Below, one piece after another: positions 26,831 through 35,436 of a stretch of DNA of 40,839 nucleotides. A program made the position numbers and the translations under genes. This DNA comes from Vibrio harveyi NBRC 15634 = ATCC 14126 = KCTC 12724 (lineage in GTDB: Bacteria > Pseudomonadota > Gammaproteobacteria > Enterobacterales > Vibrionaceae). The notes under the pieces were generated by a model. The model was not told the DNA's origin. It searched no databases and saw only the letters and a program-made list of their open reading frames with translations. Each line of letters starts with the position of its first letter. The stretch's first letter is position 1. The stretch spans positions 1 through 40,839 of the forward strand of contig NZ_BCUF01000048.1 of the NCBI RefSeq assembly GCF_001591145.1. The letters are read 5' to 3'.

Positions 26831-28009
26831 TTATCGTTTCACTAGACCAAGCGTATGGCGTAGCAGCGGCTGCTTAAAAGTAGAAAGGTTATCCATCGTT
26901 GCGAGAGCAAGGTTACGCCCAATTCGCATCGCCGGTAAATCATTTGAGAAAATATGCACGAGAGAGCTGGTTAGCCAAATCGTTTCGCTGCGGTCATCTT
27001 CACGGCGCTGGCTAAATCGCATTAAGCCTTGGTAGCGACCCGCGTCTTCAGCTTGCTTAACCACCTCTTCCGCTAACGATGCCACATCACGAATACCAAG
27101 GTTGAAGCCTTGTCCTGCAATCGGGTGAAGCGTTTGTGCAGCATTGCCGACAATAGCAAAGCGGTGCGAAATGTTCTGCTTACGATGACGCAGAAGAAGC
27201 GGATAGCTCGCGCGTTGTCCGACTTTCTGCATCGCACCTAGTCGCCAACCAAAATCGTTCTGCAAGCGCTCAAGAAACTCTGCGTCAGACAAGTTCACGA
27301 CGCTTTGCGCTTCTTCAGGACGCAGACACCATACTAACGACATACGGTTATCACTCATCGGCAACAGTGCGACTGGACCATTCTCTGTAAAGCGTTCAAA
27401 AGCGCGACCTTGATGAGGCTCTTGCGTCACAATATTCGCGATCACTGCCACTTGGTCGAAATCATGCTCAGACAGCTCTAAACCGATTTGCTGGCAACAT
27501 TGCGACACAGCGCCATCAGCAGCCACTAGCAACTTAGCTTCCAGCTTCTCACCGCTGCTCAACTCAATGTGTGCTTTGTCTTGCTCACGCTCGATGTTCG
27601 CAACCGAATCAGGGCAAAACAGAGTGATTGCTTTGCTCTTATCCAAGAGTTCTTGGTAGACGCGGCCAACATCGGCGAGTTCCACTACGTAGCCAAGGGC
27701 TTCAACGCCAACTTCATGCTTGGTAATCTCAGTCATGCCCGCATGAGAGCGGTCAGAAACATGAATATGTTCAATTGGAGTTGCACAAGGCTCGATAGCA
27801 GACCACAACTGCAAGTGACGCAGAATGTTGACCGTACCGTAGGACAGAGCAATCGAGCGCGAATCAAAGCCCGGGTGTTGATCCGATTGAGCTTTAAAAG
27901 GCTCAACAACCGCAATTTGCAGCGCGCCTTTAGATAAACGGTCGATTGCCAACGCAAGTGTGGCACCTGCCATGGCTCCACCAGCAATTACAACGTCATA
28001 TTGCCTCAT
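26831..28009 (-). CDS. ubiH: 2-octaprenyl-6-methoxyphenol hydroxylase UbiH
   Basis: FAD monooxygenase hydroxylating C1 of the ubiquinone ring in the aerobic pathway. 392 residues, paralogous to the downstream ubiI. It shows VIAGGAMAGATLALAI, AADGAVSQCCQQIGL and AIVGNAAQTLHPIAGQGFNLGIRD; the GNAAQ form (Asn in place of the usual Asp) is typical for UbiH. It begins 40 bases after ygfB; pepP, which lies between them in E. coli, is absent here. Confidence 0.95.
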   Translation of the reverse strand: MRQYDVVIAGGAMAGATLALAIDRLSKGALQIAVVEPFKAQSDQHPGFDSRSIALSYGTVNILRHLQLWSAIEPCATPIEHIHVSDRSHAGMTEITKHEVGVEALGYVVELADVGRVYQELLDKSKAITLFCPDSVANIEREQDKAHIELSSGEKLEAKLLVAADGAVSQCCQQIGLELSEHDFDQVAVIANIVTQEPHQGRAFERFTENGPVALLPMSDNRMSLVWCLRPEEAQSVVNLSDAEFLERLQNDFGWRLGAMQKVGQRASYPLLLRHRKQNISHRFAIVGNAAQTLHPIAGQGFNLGIRDVASLAEEVVKQAEDAGRYQGLMRFSQRREDDRSETIWLTSSLVHIFSNDLPAMRIGRNLALATMDNLSTFKQPLLRHTLGLVKR

Positions 28010-28049
28010 GCTAACCTCTAGAAGCTATTCGATAATGGGAAACAAGTGA

Positions 28050-28628
28050 TTAATGAATCGTTGGTTTGTTTTCGTTGCTTTCAGGACGAGCACCAAACTC
28101 TGCATGAATAGTTAATACGCAGGCTTTAACGTGTTCGATTACTTGCTCTAACAATAGTGCTTGCTCGCCTAGATCATCATCTTCATCAATGCCCAGTTTG
28201 GCAATTTCTTCTAGATCCGCTAAGGCTTCTTTTGCATCGTCTGACGCTTTATCAATCGCAATACCCGCTAAACCCATTCCTGAGATAAAGTGGTTCACAA
28301 AATCAGACACACCATCTGCTAGTGCGAACAAACCTTCTTCACCCGCTTCATCAGGAAGCAGCAAAGACAACTCCATAGAAGTGCCAGTTAGCTCGTTAAC
28401 GGTTACTTGGAACACGCTTTGTGCCAGTGCTAATGCGCTTGATGGCCAGCCCATACCTTCGTTGGTGTAATCAAACAGAATTGGTTGCCAGGTTTGGTCG
28501 TTAATCGCCAATCCACCACTGAGCATGCCAACAAGTAGACCATGCAACTCTGCTGGTGTCACAGCAAGGCTTGCAGATTTCAATTCGGCAGCAATAGATT
28601 GGTATTCAGGAAGGGTGATTTCACTCAT
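28050..28628 (-). CDS. ygfB: YgfB family protein (UPF0149)
   Basis: Small acidic all-helical cytoplasmic protein of the UPF0149 family. The molecular role is unclear, although a Pseudomonas homologue affects antibiotic-resistance gene expression. 192 residues. Typical stretches are TPAELHGLLVGMLSGGL near the N-terminus, DFVNHFISGMGLAG in the middle, and acidic runs EIAKLGIDEDDDLGEQ. It is first in the leftward ygfB-ubiH-ubiI group and divergent from zapA, as in E. coli. Confidence 0.93.
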   Translation of the reverse strand: MSEITLPEYQSIAAELKSASLAVTPAELHGLLVGMLSGGLAINDQTWQPILFDYTNEGMGWPSSALALAQSVFQVTVNELTGTSMELSLLLPDEAGEEGLFALADGVSDFVNHFISGMGLAGIAIDKASDDAKEALADLEEIAKLGIDEDDDLGEQALLLEQVIEHVKACVLTIHAEFGARPESNENKPTIH

Positions 28629-28878
28629 AATCTTGGCTCATTCTTGCGTAATAATGTATCGACATATCCTACCATCAAGCCTAGTCGGCTGAAACGGCTA
28701 TCAAATTCAATTTTGGACACCATTTGAGCAATTTGCCCAATTCCTGTGTGATCACTTCACCATTTTTCTTTCTGTGAAGGGAAATGCTTGAATCTTAATA
28801 GCGGTTTTCCTATAGTTTCCTCCTCGGTAGTTGTATAACGCAACGCCTTAGATAGCGCGAATATAGAGTTTATTCATC

Positions 28879-29181
28879 ATGAGCAATCAAGCGATCGACG
28901 TTGAAATCCTTGGCAAAATGACACGAGTGAATTGTCCTGCGGGGCAAGAAGAGTCACTAATTACAGCGGCTAAAGATCTTGATCGTCGATTGAAAGAGAT
29001 GAGCGAGCGTACTAAGGTAACCAATGAAATTCAGCTACTGACCTTTGCTGCATTGAACATTTGCTATGAATTGCATACCAAATCATACGAATCTAACGGT
29101 CAGCAACAAGAAATTACTGAGCGAATGGAAAAGCTCACCGCGTCTTTAGAAAGCGCGCTTAGTAAAGTGAAGCAAGGATAG
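28879..29181 (+). CDS. zapA: Cell division protein ZapA
   Basis: FtsZ-binding protein that promotes Z-ring filament bundling. 100 residues: a globular N-terminal part (VEILGKMTRVNCPAGQEESLITAAKDLDRRL) and a long C-terminal coiled coil (about 45-97). It immediately precedes 6S RNA and ygfA; in E. coli the zapA-ssrS-ygfA order is the same, and ssrS and ygfA are co-transcribed. Confidence 0.97.
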   Translation: MSNQAIDVEILGKMTRVNCPAGQEESLITAAKDLDRRLKEMSERTKVTNEIQLLTFAALNICYELHTKSYESNGQQQEITERMEKLTASLESALSKVKQG

Positions 29182-29195
29182 CAGTAGATACCAAA

Positions 29196-29380
29196 TTTAC
29201 CCTGGGGTGTGCGTCAGTTGGATTTAAGTCCCTGAGCCGATAAGCAATACCAAAGGGTTAGTACTTGATAGCTATTGAGCAAGCTTGGCATGCACCGAGA
29301 AGCCTACGGTTATCATTGCTGATCCGCCTTGAACCAGCTGGTTCAAGGGCCACAATCCTCAACGGCACCCTGGGGTATCC
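29196..29380 (+). ncRNA. ssrS: 6S RNA
   Basis: Binds the housekeeping RNA polymerase holoenzyme by mimicking an open promoter and represses transcription in stationary phase. About 185 bases. The ends pair in a long closing stem: TACCCTGGGG (29198-29207) with its partner ending at 29377. The family-conserved blocks TCCCTGAGCCGATA, GGCATGCACCGAGAAGCCT and CCTTGAACC-AGCTGG-TTCAAGGG are all present in order. It is located between zapA and ygfA, the classical position. Exact 5' and 3' ends are estimated from the stem. Confidence 0.93.
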
Positions 29381-29385
29381 TCTCT

Positions 29386-29979
29386 ATGTCTGACCTATCT
29401 CGACAAGAATTCCGCAAACTTATCCGCGAAAAACGCAACGCACTTTGCAGCGATACTCAGTTTCAAGCTGGACGCGATCTCGTTCACCAGTTTTCGCAGT
29501 TACCGGAAATCAAAAGCGCACAGCACATTGCTATCTATTTGTCTGCCGATGGCGAGTTAGACACCAAACCTCTGATTGAATCACTATGGCAGCAAGGTAA
29601 GTCGATTTACCTGCCCGTCATTCATCCTTTCTCTAAAGGTCAATTACTCTTCTTGCAATACATCGATGATGAACAGTTGATATACAACAAATACGGAATC
29701 TTAGAACCTGCGCTTGATATCCGCTTCCTCAAACCAGTTCGTGAGCTTGATGTCATTTGCACGCCACTAGTCGGATTTGACAGTGTTGGGCATCGCCTGG
29801 GAATGGGCGGAGGCTACTACGACCGGACGCTTTCACGTTGGTTTAGTACTGGAGAAGGCGCAAAACCTATCGGCATCGCCCATGATTGTCAGCATGTCGA
29901 GCATCTTCCCGTCGAAAGTTGGGATATTCCATTACCTAAGATCGTGACTCCAAGCCAAACCTGGCAATGGGAAAAGTAA
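29386..29979 (+). CDS. ygfA: 5-formyltetrahydrofolate cyclo-ligase
   Basis: Converts 5-formyltetrahydrofolate to 5,10-methenyltetrahydrofolate with ATP; also called Fau, and linked to persister formation in E. coli. 197 residues from ATG at 29386 (MSDLSRQEFRKLIREKRN). The open frame continues 19 codons upstream into 6S RNA, but that part is RNA gene, not protein. The signature LVGFDSVGHRLGMGGGYYDRTL is at about 130-150. It starts 6 bases after 6S RNA, so the two share a transcript. Confidence 0.96.
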   Translation: MSDLSRQEFRKLIREKRNALCSDTQFQAGRDLVHQFSQLPEIKSAQHIAIYLSADGELDTKPLIESLWQQGKSIYLPVIHPFSKGQLLFLQYIDDEQLIYNKYGILEPALDIRFLKPVRELDVICTPLVGFDSVGHRLGMGGGYYDRTLSRWFSTGEGAKPIGIAHDCQHVEHLPVESWDIPLPKIVTPSQTWQWEK

Positions 29980-30037
29980 CGCTTAACCGCTATAATCACG
30001 CCGCAAACGTTAACGAACATCTATTCAGGAGATTGGC

Positions 30038-30694
30038 ATGACTCAAGATGAAATGAAGAAAGCGGCTGGTTGGGCAGCACTTAAATATGTTGAGAAAGGC
30101 AGCATTGTCGGTGTTGGTACTGGCTCTACCGTGAATCACTTCATCGATGCCCTAGGCAGTATCAAAGATGATATCAAAGGCGCAGTGTCTAGCTCTGTTG
30201 CTTCTACTGAGCGTCTAAAAGAGCTTGGTATCGAGGTTTACGAGTGTAACGACGTAGCAATGCTAGATATCTACGTTGATGGTGCAGATGAAATCAACGC
30301 AGCGCGTGAAATGATCAAAGGTGGCGGTGCTGCACTGACTCGTGAAAAGATCGTTGCGGCTATTTCAGAAAAATTCGTATGTATCGTTGACGGCACAAAA
30401 GCCGTTGACGTACTTGGCCAGTTCCCACTTCCTGTAGAAGTTATCCCAATGGCACGCTCTTACGTGGCTCGTGAATTGGTAAAACTAGGTGGTGACCCTG
30501 CATACCGTGAAGGTGTAACAACGGACAACGGCAACGTGATCCTAGACGTACACAACATGCAAATCACTAACCCGAAAGAACTTGAAGACAAGATCAACGC
30601 CATTGCAGGCGTAGTAACTGTGGGTCTATTCGCTCACCGCGGTGCAGACGTGGTTATCACTGGCACACCAGAAGGTGCGAAAATAGAAGAATAA
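30038..30694 (+). CDS. rpiA: Ribose-5-phosphate isomerase A
   Basis: Interconverts ribose 5-phosphate and ribulose 5-phosphate in the pentose phosphate pathway. 218 residues, matching the family. GTGSTVNHFI lies at about 27-36, the catalytic D81 and D84 in DGADE, K94 in IKGGGAA, and E103. AGGAGATTGGC precedes the ATG. It is single-gene, ended by a strong terminator, and followed by serA as in the E. coli rpiA-serA neighbourhood. Confidence 0.98.
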   Translation: MTQDEMKKAAGWAALKYVEKGSIVGVGTGSTVNHFIDALGSIKDDIKGAVSSSVASTERLKELGIEVYECNDVAMLDIYVDGADEINAAREMIKGGGAALTREKIVAAISEKFVCIVDGTKAVDVLGQFPLPVEVIPMARSYVARELVKLGGDPAYREGVTTDNGNVILDVHNMQITNPKELEDKINAIAGVVTVGLFAHRGADVVITGTPEGAKIEE

Positions 30695-30733
30695 ATCATT
30701 AGATGATTTAAATTTTCTGTTATTTCATTACAG

Positions 30734-30758
30734 ACGGCGCCCTAGGGCGCCGTTTTTT
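30734..30758 (+). terminator. Terminator after rpiA
   Basis: Perfect 8-bp stem ACGGCGCC-CTAG-GGCGCCGT (30734-30753) followed by TTTTTT. Confidence 0.95.
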
Positions 30759-30857
30759 CTTCCTTTTTCTAAGAAAAGCATGCCTTATTCCGTAATTTTC
30801 TTACCCAAAGCAAAAATTTTTTGTTACTTTATTGAACAGAAGACGCACAAGGAAACG

Positions 30858-30873
30858 TTTGTCTTCCGACAAA
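30858..30873 (+). promoter_or_regulatory. Small inverted repeat upstream of serA
   Basis: TTTGTC-TTCC-GACAAA (30858-30873), a perfect 6-bp hairpin 80 bases upstream of the serA start, inside a 195-base A/T-rich leader. It could be a regulator site or leader hairpin; serA in enterobacteria is Lrp-controlled, but I cannot assign this repeat. Confidence 0.3.
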
Positions 30874-30953
30874 ACTGTTAATTATCCCCTTTTTAATAGT
30901 TTTGCTTTATGTGCGCCACATTAGCCCACCTTTCCATTTTAAGGACGAGAAAA

Positions 30954-32183
30954 ATGGCCAAAGTTTCACTGGAAAAAGAAAAGATTAAGATCCTCTTGCT
31001 AGAGGGACTCCACCCTTCTTCAGTTGAAGTTCTTCAAGCAGCTGGCTACAGCAACATTGAATATCACAAAGGTTCCCTTCCGGAAGAAGAACTGATTGAA
31101 GCAGTAAAAGACGTGCACTTCATCGGTATCCGTTCTCGAACGAACTTATCGGAAGAAGTGATCAATGCAGCGAACAAGCTAGTTGCAATTGGCTGTTTTT
31201 GTATTGGTACCAACCAAGTTGATTTAGGCGCGGCAGCAAGCCGTGGTATTCCTGTTTTTAATGCACCATTCTCAAACACGCGCAGTGTTGCTGAACTAGT
31301 ATTAGGTCAGATCCTACTCCTTCTTCGTGGTATTCCGGAAAAGAACGCGCTAGCGCACCGTGGTATTTGGAAGAAGAGTGCAGACAGTTCTTACGAAGCA
31401 CGTGGTAAGCGTCTGGGCATCATCGGTTACGGTCACATCGGTACTCAGTTGGGTATCATTGCAGAAAACTTGGGGATGCGCGTTTACTACTACGACATTG
31501 AAAACAAATTGTCGCTAGGTAACGCTACGCAAGTGTTCACTATGAGTGAGCTTTTGAACAAGTGTGACGTGATTTCTCTACATGTACCAGAAACACCAGA
31601 AACCAAGAACATGATGGGCGAAGAAGAGTTTGCTCGCATGAAGCCGGGCGCTATCTTTATCAACGCCGCGCGCGGTACCGTGGTAGACATCCCTGCTCTA
31701 TGTCATAGCTTAGAATCTGGTCATATCTCAGGAGCAGCGATTGACGTGTTCCCTGTAGAGCCGAAAACTAACGCCGATGCGTTTGAGTCTCCACTGCAGA
31801 AGTTCGACAACGTAATCTTAACTCCGCACGTCGGTGGTTCAACGCAAGAAGCGCAAGAAAACATTGGTGTTGAAGTTGCTGGTAAACTAGCGAAATACTC
31901 TGACAACGGTTCAACCTTATCAAGTGTGAACTTCCCAGAGGTATCATTGCCTGAGCATCGTGAATGTTCACGTCTATTACACATCCACAAAAACCGCCCT
32001 GGTATCCTGACGCAAATCAACACCATCTTTGCTGAAGACGGCATCAACATCGCAGGTCAGTACCTACAAACTGCCGCTGAGATCGGTTACGTAGTTATCG
32101 ACGTTGAGACTTCTCGCGCAGAAGAAGCACTAGTGAAACTAAAAGGCATCGAAGGCACAATCCGTGCTCGTATCCTTCACTAA
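30954..32183 (+). CDS. serA: D-3-phosphoglycerate dehydrogenase
   Basis: First step of serine synthesis: 3-phosphoglycerate to 3-phosphohydroxypyruvate with NAD. 409 residues from ATG at 30954, preceded by AAGGACGAG; a GTG-type extension 15 codons upstream is not family-like. The NAD fold is GIIGYGHIGTQLG (about 155-167). The catalytic R240, E269 and H292 sit in NAARGTVVD, FPVEP and TPHVGGSTQEA. The C-terminal ACT domain (about 340-409) is the serine feedback site. Confidence 0.98.
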   Translation: MAKVSLEKEKIKILLLEGLHPSSVEVLQAAGYSNIEYHKGSLPEEELIEAVKDVHFIGIRSRTNLSEEVINAANKLVAIGCFCIGTNQVDLGAAASRGIPVFNAPFSNTRSVAELVLGQILLLLRGIPEKNALAHRGIWKKSADSSYEARGKRLGIIGYGHIGTQLGIIAENLGMRVYYYDIENKLSLGNATQVFTMSELLNKCDVISLHVPETPETKNMMGEEEFARMKPGAIFINAARGTVVDIPALCHSLESGHISGAAIDVFPVEPKTNADAFESPLQKFDNVILTPHVGGSTQEAQENIGVEVAGKLAKYSDNGSTLSSVNFPEVSLPEHRECSRLLHIHKNRPGILTQINTIFAEDGINIAGQYLQTAAEIGYVVIDVETSRAEEALVKLKGIEGTIRARILH

Positions 32184-32200
32184 TCTATTTGAACAAACAC

Positions 32201-32227
32201 AAAAGGCAGGGATTCCCTGCCTTTTTT
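32201..32227. terminator. Bidirectional terminator between serA and yggE
   Basis: Perfect 11-bp stem AAAAGGCAGGG (32201-32211) / CCCTGCCTTTT (32215-32225) with a 3-base loop and T-run; between convergent genes. Confidence 0.93.
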
Positions 32228-32256
32228 CGTTTTATTCGTCCGTATTTACTTAAGCA

Positions 32257-32952
32257 TTATTTCAGCCTGTAAACCACATCCACTTGGTCACGAATCACGA
32301 GTGTAGAGTCTTGGTAACTGTTTGTACTTTCTCTTGCATCCATTGCCATTGAACGCATCAATACCGGGCGAGCATGCATTTGGTTATAGTTGATCTGCCA
32401 AACGTCTCCTAACTTCTTATCAAATCCGGTCGCTAATGAGGCAGCTTTACTCTGCGCGTCTTTAATCGCTGCCATGCGTGCCTTTTGCTGATATTCAGAC
32501 TGGTTGCTCACTTTTAACTGAATATTGTCGACTTGGTTGATGCCGGCTTTCAGCGCCATGTCCAAGTACTCATTCAAGTTCGCAAGATCATTGACCGTCA
32601 CGTCAATGCTACGTGATGCACGGTAACCCACAAGTTCCGCCTTGCCCGATTTTGGGTAGTGATATTGTGGAGCCAAGTATAAGTTTGAGCTAGTAATGTT
32701 ATCTTTTGATAAACCTGCATCTGCAAGGCTCTTAAGAAACGCATCAACTGTATTGTCGACCGATTGCTTCGCTTGCTCTGCTGTCATTGTCGTATCAACT
32801 ACCTTCACAGAAAAAGTAGCCATATCTGGTGTTGCAACTACCTCACCGTAACCAGTGGTTGATACATGGGCAAAACTTGGTACATCGCTCGCAAACACAG
32901 AAATACTGGTAAGGCTTAATGCAGACGCCAATAAACATGAAGACAGTTTCAT
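32257..32952 (-). CDS. yggE: Periplasmic SIMPL-domain protein YggE
   Basis: SIMPL/DUF541 family protein; E. coli YggE lowers oxidative stress, mechanism unknown. 231 residues from ATG at 32952 (GGAT at -11); the longer frame to 33027 has no family or ribosome-site support. A signal peptide MKLSSCLLASALSLTSISVFA is followed by VSTTGYGEVVATPDMATFSV and a second conserved half with RMAAIKDAQSKAASLA, the SIMPL pattern. It sits next to argP/argO, as in the E. coli yggE-argO region. Confidence 0.93.
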   Translation of the reverse strand: MKLSSCLLASALSLTSISVFASDVPSFAHVSTTGYGEVVATPDMATFSVKVVDTTMTAEQAKQSVDNTVDAFLKSLADAGLSKDNITSSNLYLAPQYHYPKSGKAELVGYRASRSIDVTVNDLANLNEYLDMALKAGINQVDNIQLKVSNQSEYQQKARMAAIKDAQSKAASLATGFDKKLGDVWQINYNQMHARPVLMRSMAMDARESTNSYQDSTLVIRDQVDVVYRLK

Positions 32953-32985
32953 TCGACAAATCCATCCGTTTTGAAAGATTAAGGT

Positions 32986-33079
32986 CACTCCAGTGCCAGA
33001 TCTCATCTCAAGAGACTCGGTGAACACTGTAGCAACTGAGTTGGTATCCTAGCTTCAACGAGGAGAGTGAACTGGAGTG
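32986..33079. other. Spaced inverted repeat in the yggE-argP gap
   Basis: Perfect 9-bp arms CACTCCAGT (32986-32994) and ACTGGAGTG (33071-33079), 76 bases apart, in the 247-base gap upstream of yggE. The spacing is long for one operator; it could be a DNA-looping pair or a leader stem. The remainder of the gap shows AACACA/TGTGTT after argP but no clear terminator. Confidence 0.3.
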
Positions 33080-33199
33080 TATATAGACTCATCATAGAAA
33101 CTTCTGCCAATTATCCAAGCGCCCTAAGCGACTTCTAACACAACTTTGACTGTGTTACTTCGCAGTGATTTCAACTTAAAACGCGAGCCAACTGGGAAC

Positions 33200-34096
33200 T
33201 TATTGCGGTAAATGTTGTTGAGCGTAACCAATAATCGCTTGTGAGATTTCTTGAAGAACCCCCGTTTCTAACTGCCAGTGGTGCCAGTAAATTCGATAGG
33301 ACATCAGAAAACCCGGCGTAATATCAATCAACTTACCATTTTCTAATTCATCGGTGATCTGTAATCGAGGAATCAAACAATAAGCCACACCTGCTAACGC
33401 CATCTTGAGGAAAGCTTCTGAGCTACTAATGTTGTGATGAATGACACTGTCAGGTCTTACGTTGAAATGTTCAGTCAAAAACTTCTTATGCAGATCATCA
33501 TATTGGTCGTAAGACACCGCCGGCGCTTTCGCGAGTGTTTGATTGTTAACCCCTTCAGAGAAATAGCGTTGATAAAATTCTGGGTTGGCGACACAGACAT
33601 AATCGATGCGACCGAGATAGTCGGCACGACAGCCCGGGATGGCTTGAGATTCCAAACTGATAGCCCCTGCAACCTCACCACTTCTTAGCTTTTCAATTGA
33701 GCGCGATTCACCGTAGATGGTTAACTTAAGCTCCACTTGGCGATGCTTCATTACATCCTGCAGCGCAGGTAACAACCATGTTGCGAGGCTATCTGCATTA
33801 GTCGCCAAGGAGAGTTGTACAGGGCGAGTGGTAGTGTCGTTCTTCAGTTCAGGGAGGATTTCATGCTCTAGAAGTCTAACGCGGCGATATAGTCCAAGTA
33901 ACTTCTTACCAATCGGTGTCGGCTTTGGTGGTTGCTCACGGATAAGCACAGGTTGAGCAAGATACTTTTCGAGCTGTTTAATTCGCTGGGAAATGGCTGA
34001 TTGTGAAACAAATAAGTGTTCTGCTGCTCTGTCAAAACTGCCTTGATGCACGACGGCATCTAAAGCTTCTATCCATTTATAATCCAATCCTCGCAC
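33200..34096 (-). CDS. argP: LysR-type regulator ArgP (IciA)
   Basis: Transcription activator of the arginine/lysine exporter argO and other genes, with lysine and arginine as effectors. 298 residues starting at a GTG (34096), preceded by a near-perfect GGGAGG 8 bases upstream; the ATG-like extension to 34129 would bury that site, so I reject it. The winged helix-turn-helix is at about 17-45 (GSFDRAAEHLFVSQSAISQR), followed by the LysR effector domain. It is divergent from argO, the standard arrangement. Confidence 0.95.
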   Translation of the reverse strand: MRGLDYKWIEALDAVVHQGSFDRAAEHLFVSQSAISQRIKQLEKYLAQPVLIREQPPKPTPIGKKLLGLYRRVRLLEHEILPELKNDTTTRPVQLSLATNADSLATWLLPALQDVMKHRQVELKLTIYGESRSIEKLRSGEVAGAISLESQAIPGCRADYLGRIDYVCVANPEFYQRYFSEGVNNQTLAKAPAVSYDQYDDLHKKFLTEHFNVRPDSVIHHNISSSEAFLKMALAGVAYCLIPRLQITDELENGKLIDITPGFLMSYRIYWHHWQLETGVLQEISQAIIGYAQQHLPQ

Positions 34097-34237
34097 GTGT
34101 TTTTCCTCCCTAACAAACGCCAAACACACAAGATAAGTAACACTAATAATATATTAAAATCATTAATTATACTTATTTCAATAAAAGCTTTATCTTCCAT
34201 TTCTCTGTTGTTCTATTGCTAATTTTTGAGGTGTGTT

Positions 34238-34867
34238 GTGAGCTTTTGGGTGTTATTACAAGGATTCGGTTTAGGTGCGACGATGATCATTCCAATCGGT
34301 GCGCAGAATGCGTACGTCCTTAACCAAGGTATTAAGCGTCAACATCACCTGACGACTGCGACTATCTGTAGCATCCTAGATATGATCTTCATTTCGCTCG
34401 GTATTTTCGGTGGCGGTGCGATCCTGTCGCAAAATGAAATCCTACTGACATCGGTGACATTAGGTGGTATCGCTTTCTTGAGCGTTTACGGTTTACTGTC
34501 ACTAAAGAGCGCATTCAAACCATCTGATGCATCGGAGTCAAAAAGTGAAGTGGTCGCACGCGGTCGTCGCACTGTAATTCTTGGCGCACTTGCCGTCACC
34601 GTTTTGAACCCACACCTATACTTGGATACTGTAGTGATCTTGGGATCCATCGGTGGTCAGTTCGAAGGCAACGATCGCATCGCATTTGCAATGGGAACCA
34701 TCATGGCATCATTTGCGTGGTTCTACACGCTGTCATTAGGTGCGGCGAAATTAGGCCCGACGCTCTCAAAACCAAAAGTGAAAAAAGGCATCGATATTGC
34801 GGTTGCCGTTATGATGTTTACTATCGCTTTTGCTCTCGCAAATGAACTAATCACCCAATACTGGTAA
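34238..34867 (+). CDS. argO: LysE-family arginine exporter ArgO
   Basis: Inner-membrane exporter for L-arginine (and canavanine/lysine), activated by ArgP. 209 residues from the GTG at 34238, which has GAGGTG 4 bases upstream; a TTG four codons earlier is weaker. Six membrane segments are expected. Conserved LysE features are GLGATMIIPIGAQNAYVLNQGI near the N-terminus and LNPHLYLDTVVILGSIGGQ in the middle. The 141-base argP-argO gap is A/T-rich, fitting ArgP control. Confidence 0.94.
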   Translation: MSFWVLLQGFGLGATMIIPIGAQNAYVLNQGIKRQHHLTTATICSILDMIFISLGIFGGGAILSQNEILLTSVTLGGIAFLSVYGLLSLKSAFKPSDASESKSEVVARGRRTVILGALAVTVLNPHLYLDTVVILGSIGGQFEGNDRIAFAMGTIMASFAWFYTLSLGAAKLGPTLSKPKVKKGIDIAVAVMMFTIAFALANELITQYW

Positions 34868-34891
34868 AGAAAAATAGGAAAGAAATACGAC

Positions 34892-35374
34892 ATGGAGTCA
34901 CTGCAGAAAATCTACCAACTCAATCGAGAGCGGTTTAGTGCGCTCTCCATCCCCTTTCGAGAATGGCAGCATGAAGCCATTCTCGACTTTGAAACCGATA
35001 TCAAAGTTGCCGCTGAACTCGGCTGGACAGGCACTCACACCAAGAGCCTTTTTCTCAAACTGAAAGGGTTAGGTTACGCCATATACTTGACCGACAAAGA
35101 CTCGCGTTTAGACTCTAAACAAATCAAAACCATTACCGGCAAACGACCTTCAATTTGTAGTGATGATGAAATGATCGAACAACTAGGCTGCGTACCCGGT
35201 GCGGTTTGTCCGATAGGGTTACCAGAGCATGTCACTATCATTGTGGATACTGCACTTTATCAACATGAAGAATTGCTCTATACCCCGGGTTTACCCGAAT
35301 CGACTTTCGGTTTTGCAGGCAAAGAACTCAAGCGACTACTCCTAGCCGGCAGTAATACTTTATTAGAAATATAA
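34892..35374 (+). CDS. ProX/YbaK-like prolyl-tRNA editing domain protein
   Basis: Free-standing editing domain of the INS superfamily, likely clearing mischarged tRNA in trans (ProX/PrdX-type; substrate inferred only from family). 160 residues. The conserved Lys is K51 in GTHTKSLFLKL, preceded by WQHEAILDFETD, and the family loop GAVCPIGLP is near 103-111. It begins 24 bases after argO and ends at a terminator, so it is probably the second gene of the argO transcript. It differs clearly from the YbaK-type protein at 24184. Confidence 0.85.
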   Translation: MESLQKIYQLNRERFSALSIPFREWQHEAILDFETDIKVAAELGWTGTHTKSLFLKLKGLGYAIYLTDKDSRLDSKQIKTITGKRPSICSDDEMIEQLGCVPGAVCPIGLPEHVTIIVDTALYQHEELLYTPGLPESTFGFAGKELKRLLLAGSNTLLEI

Positions 35375-35388
35375 AAGCGCTAGAGATA

Positions 35389-35416
35389 AAAAAAGCGAGG
35401 CAAACGCCTCGCTTTT
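35389..35416. terminator. Bidirectional terminator between the ProX-like gene and mscS
   Basis: Stem AAAAAGCGAGGC (35389-35400) / GCCTCGCTTTTT (35405-35416) with an AAAC loop; A-run left and T-run right, between convergent genes. Confidence 0.95.
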
Positions 35417-35436
35417 TATGTTCTCAATCGAAGTGA

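Noticed and set aside
28751..28765. CRP-like TGTGA...TCAC near zapA
   Set aside because: Half-sites are separated by 5 instead of 6 bases and the second half ends in C, so it does not fit the CRP consensus.
33193..33220. GGAACTT on the plus strand at the end of argP
   Set aside because: No TCNAA-type -10 at 16-17 bases and inside coding sequence; not a sigma-E promoter.
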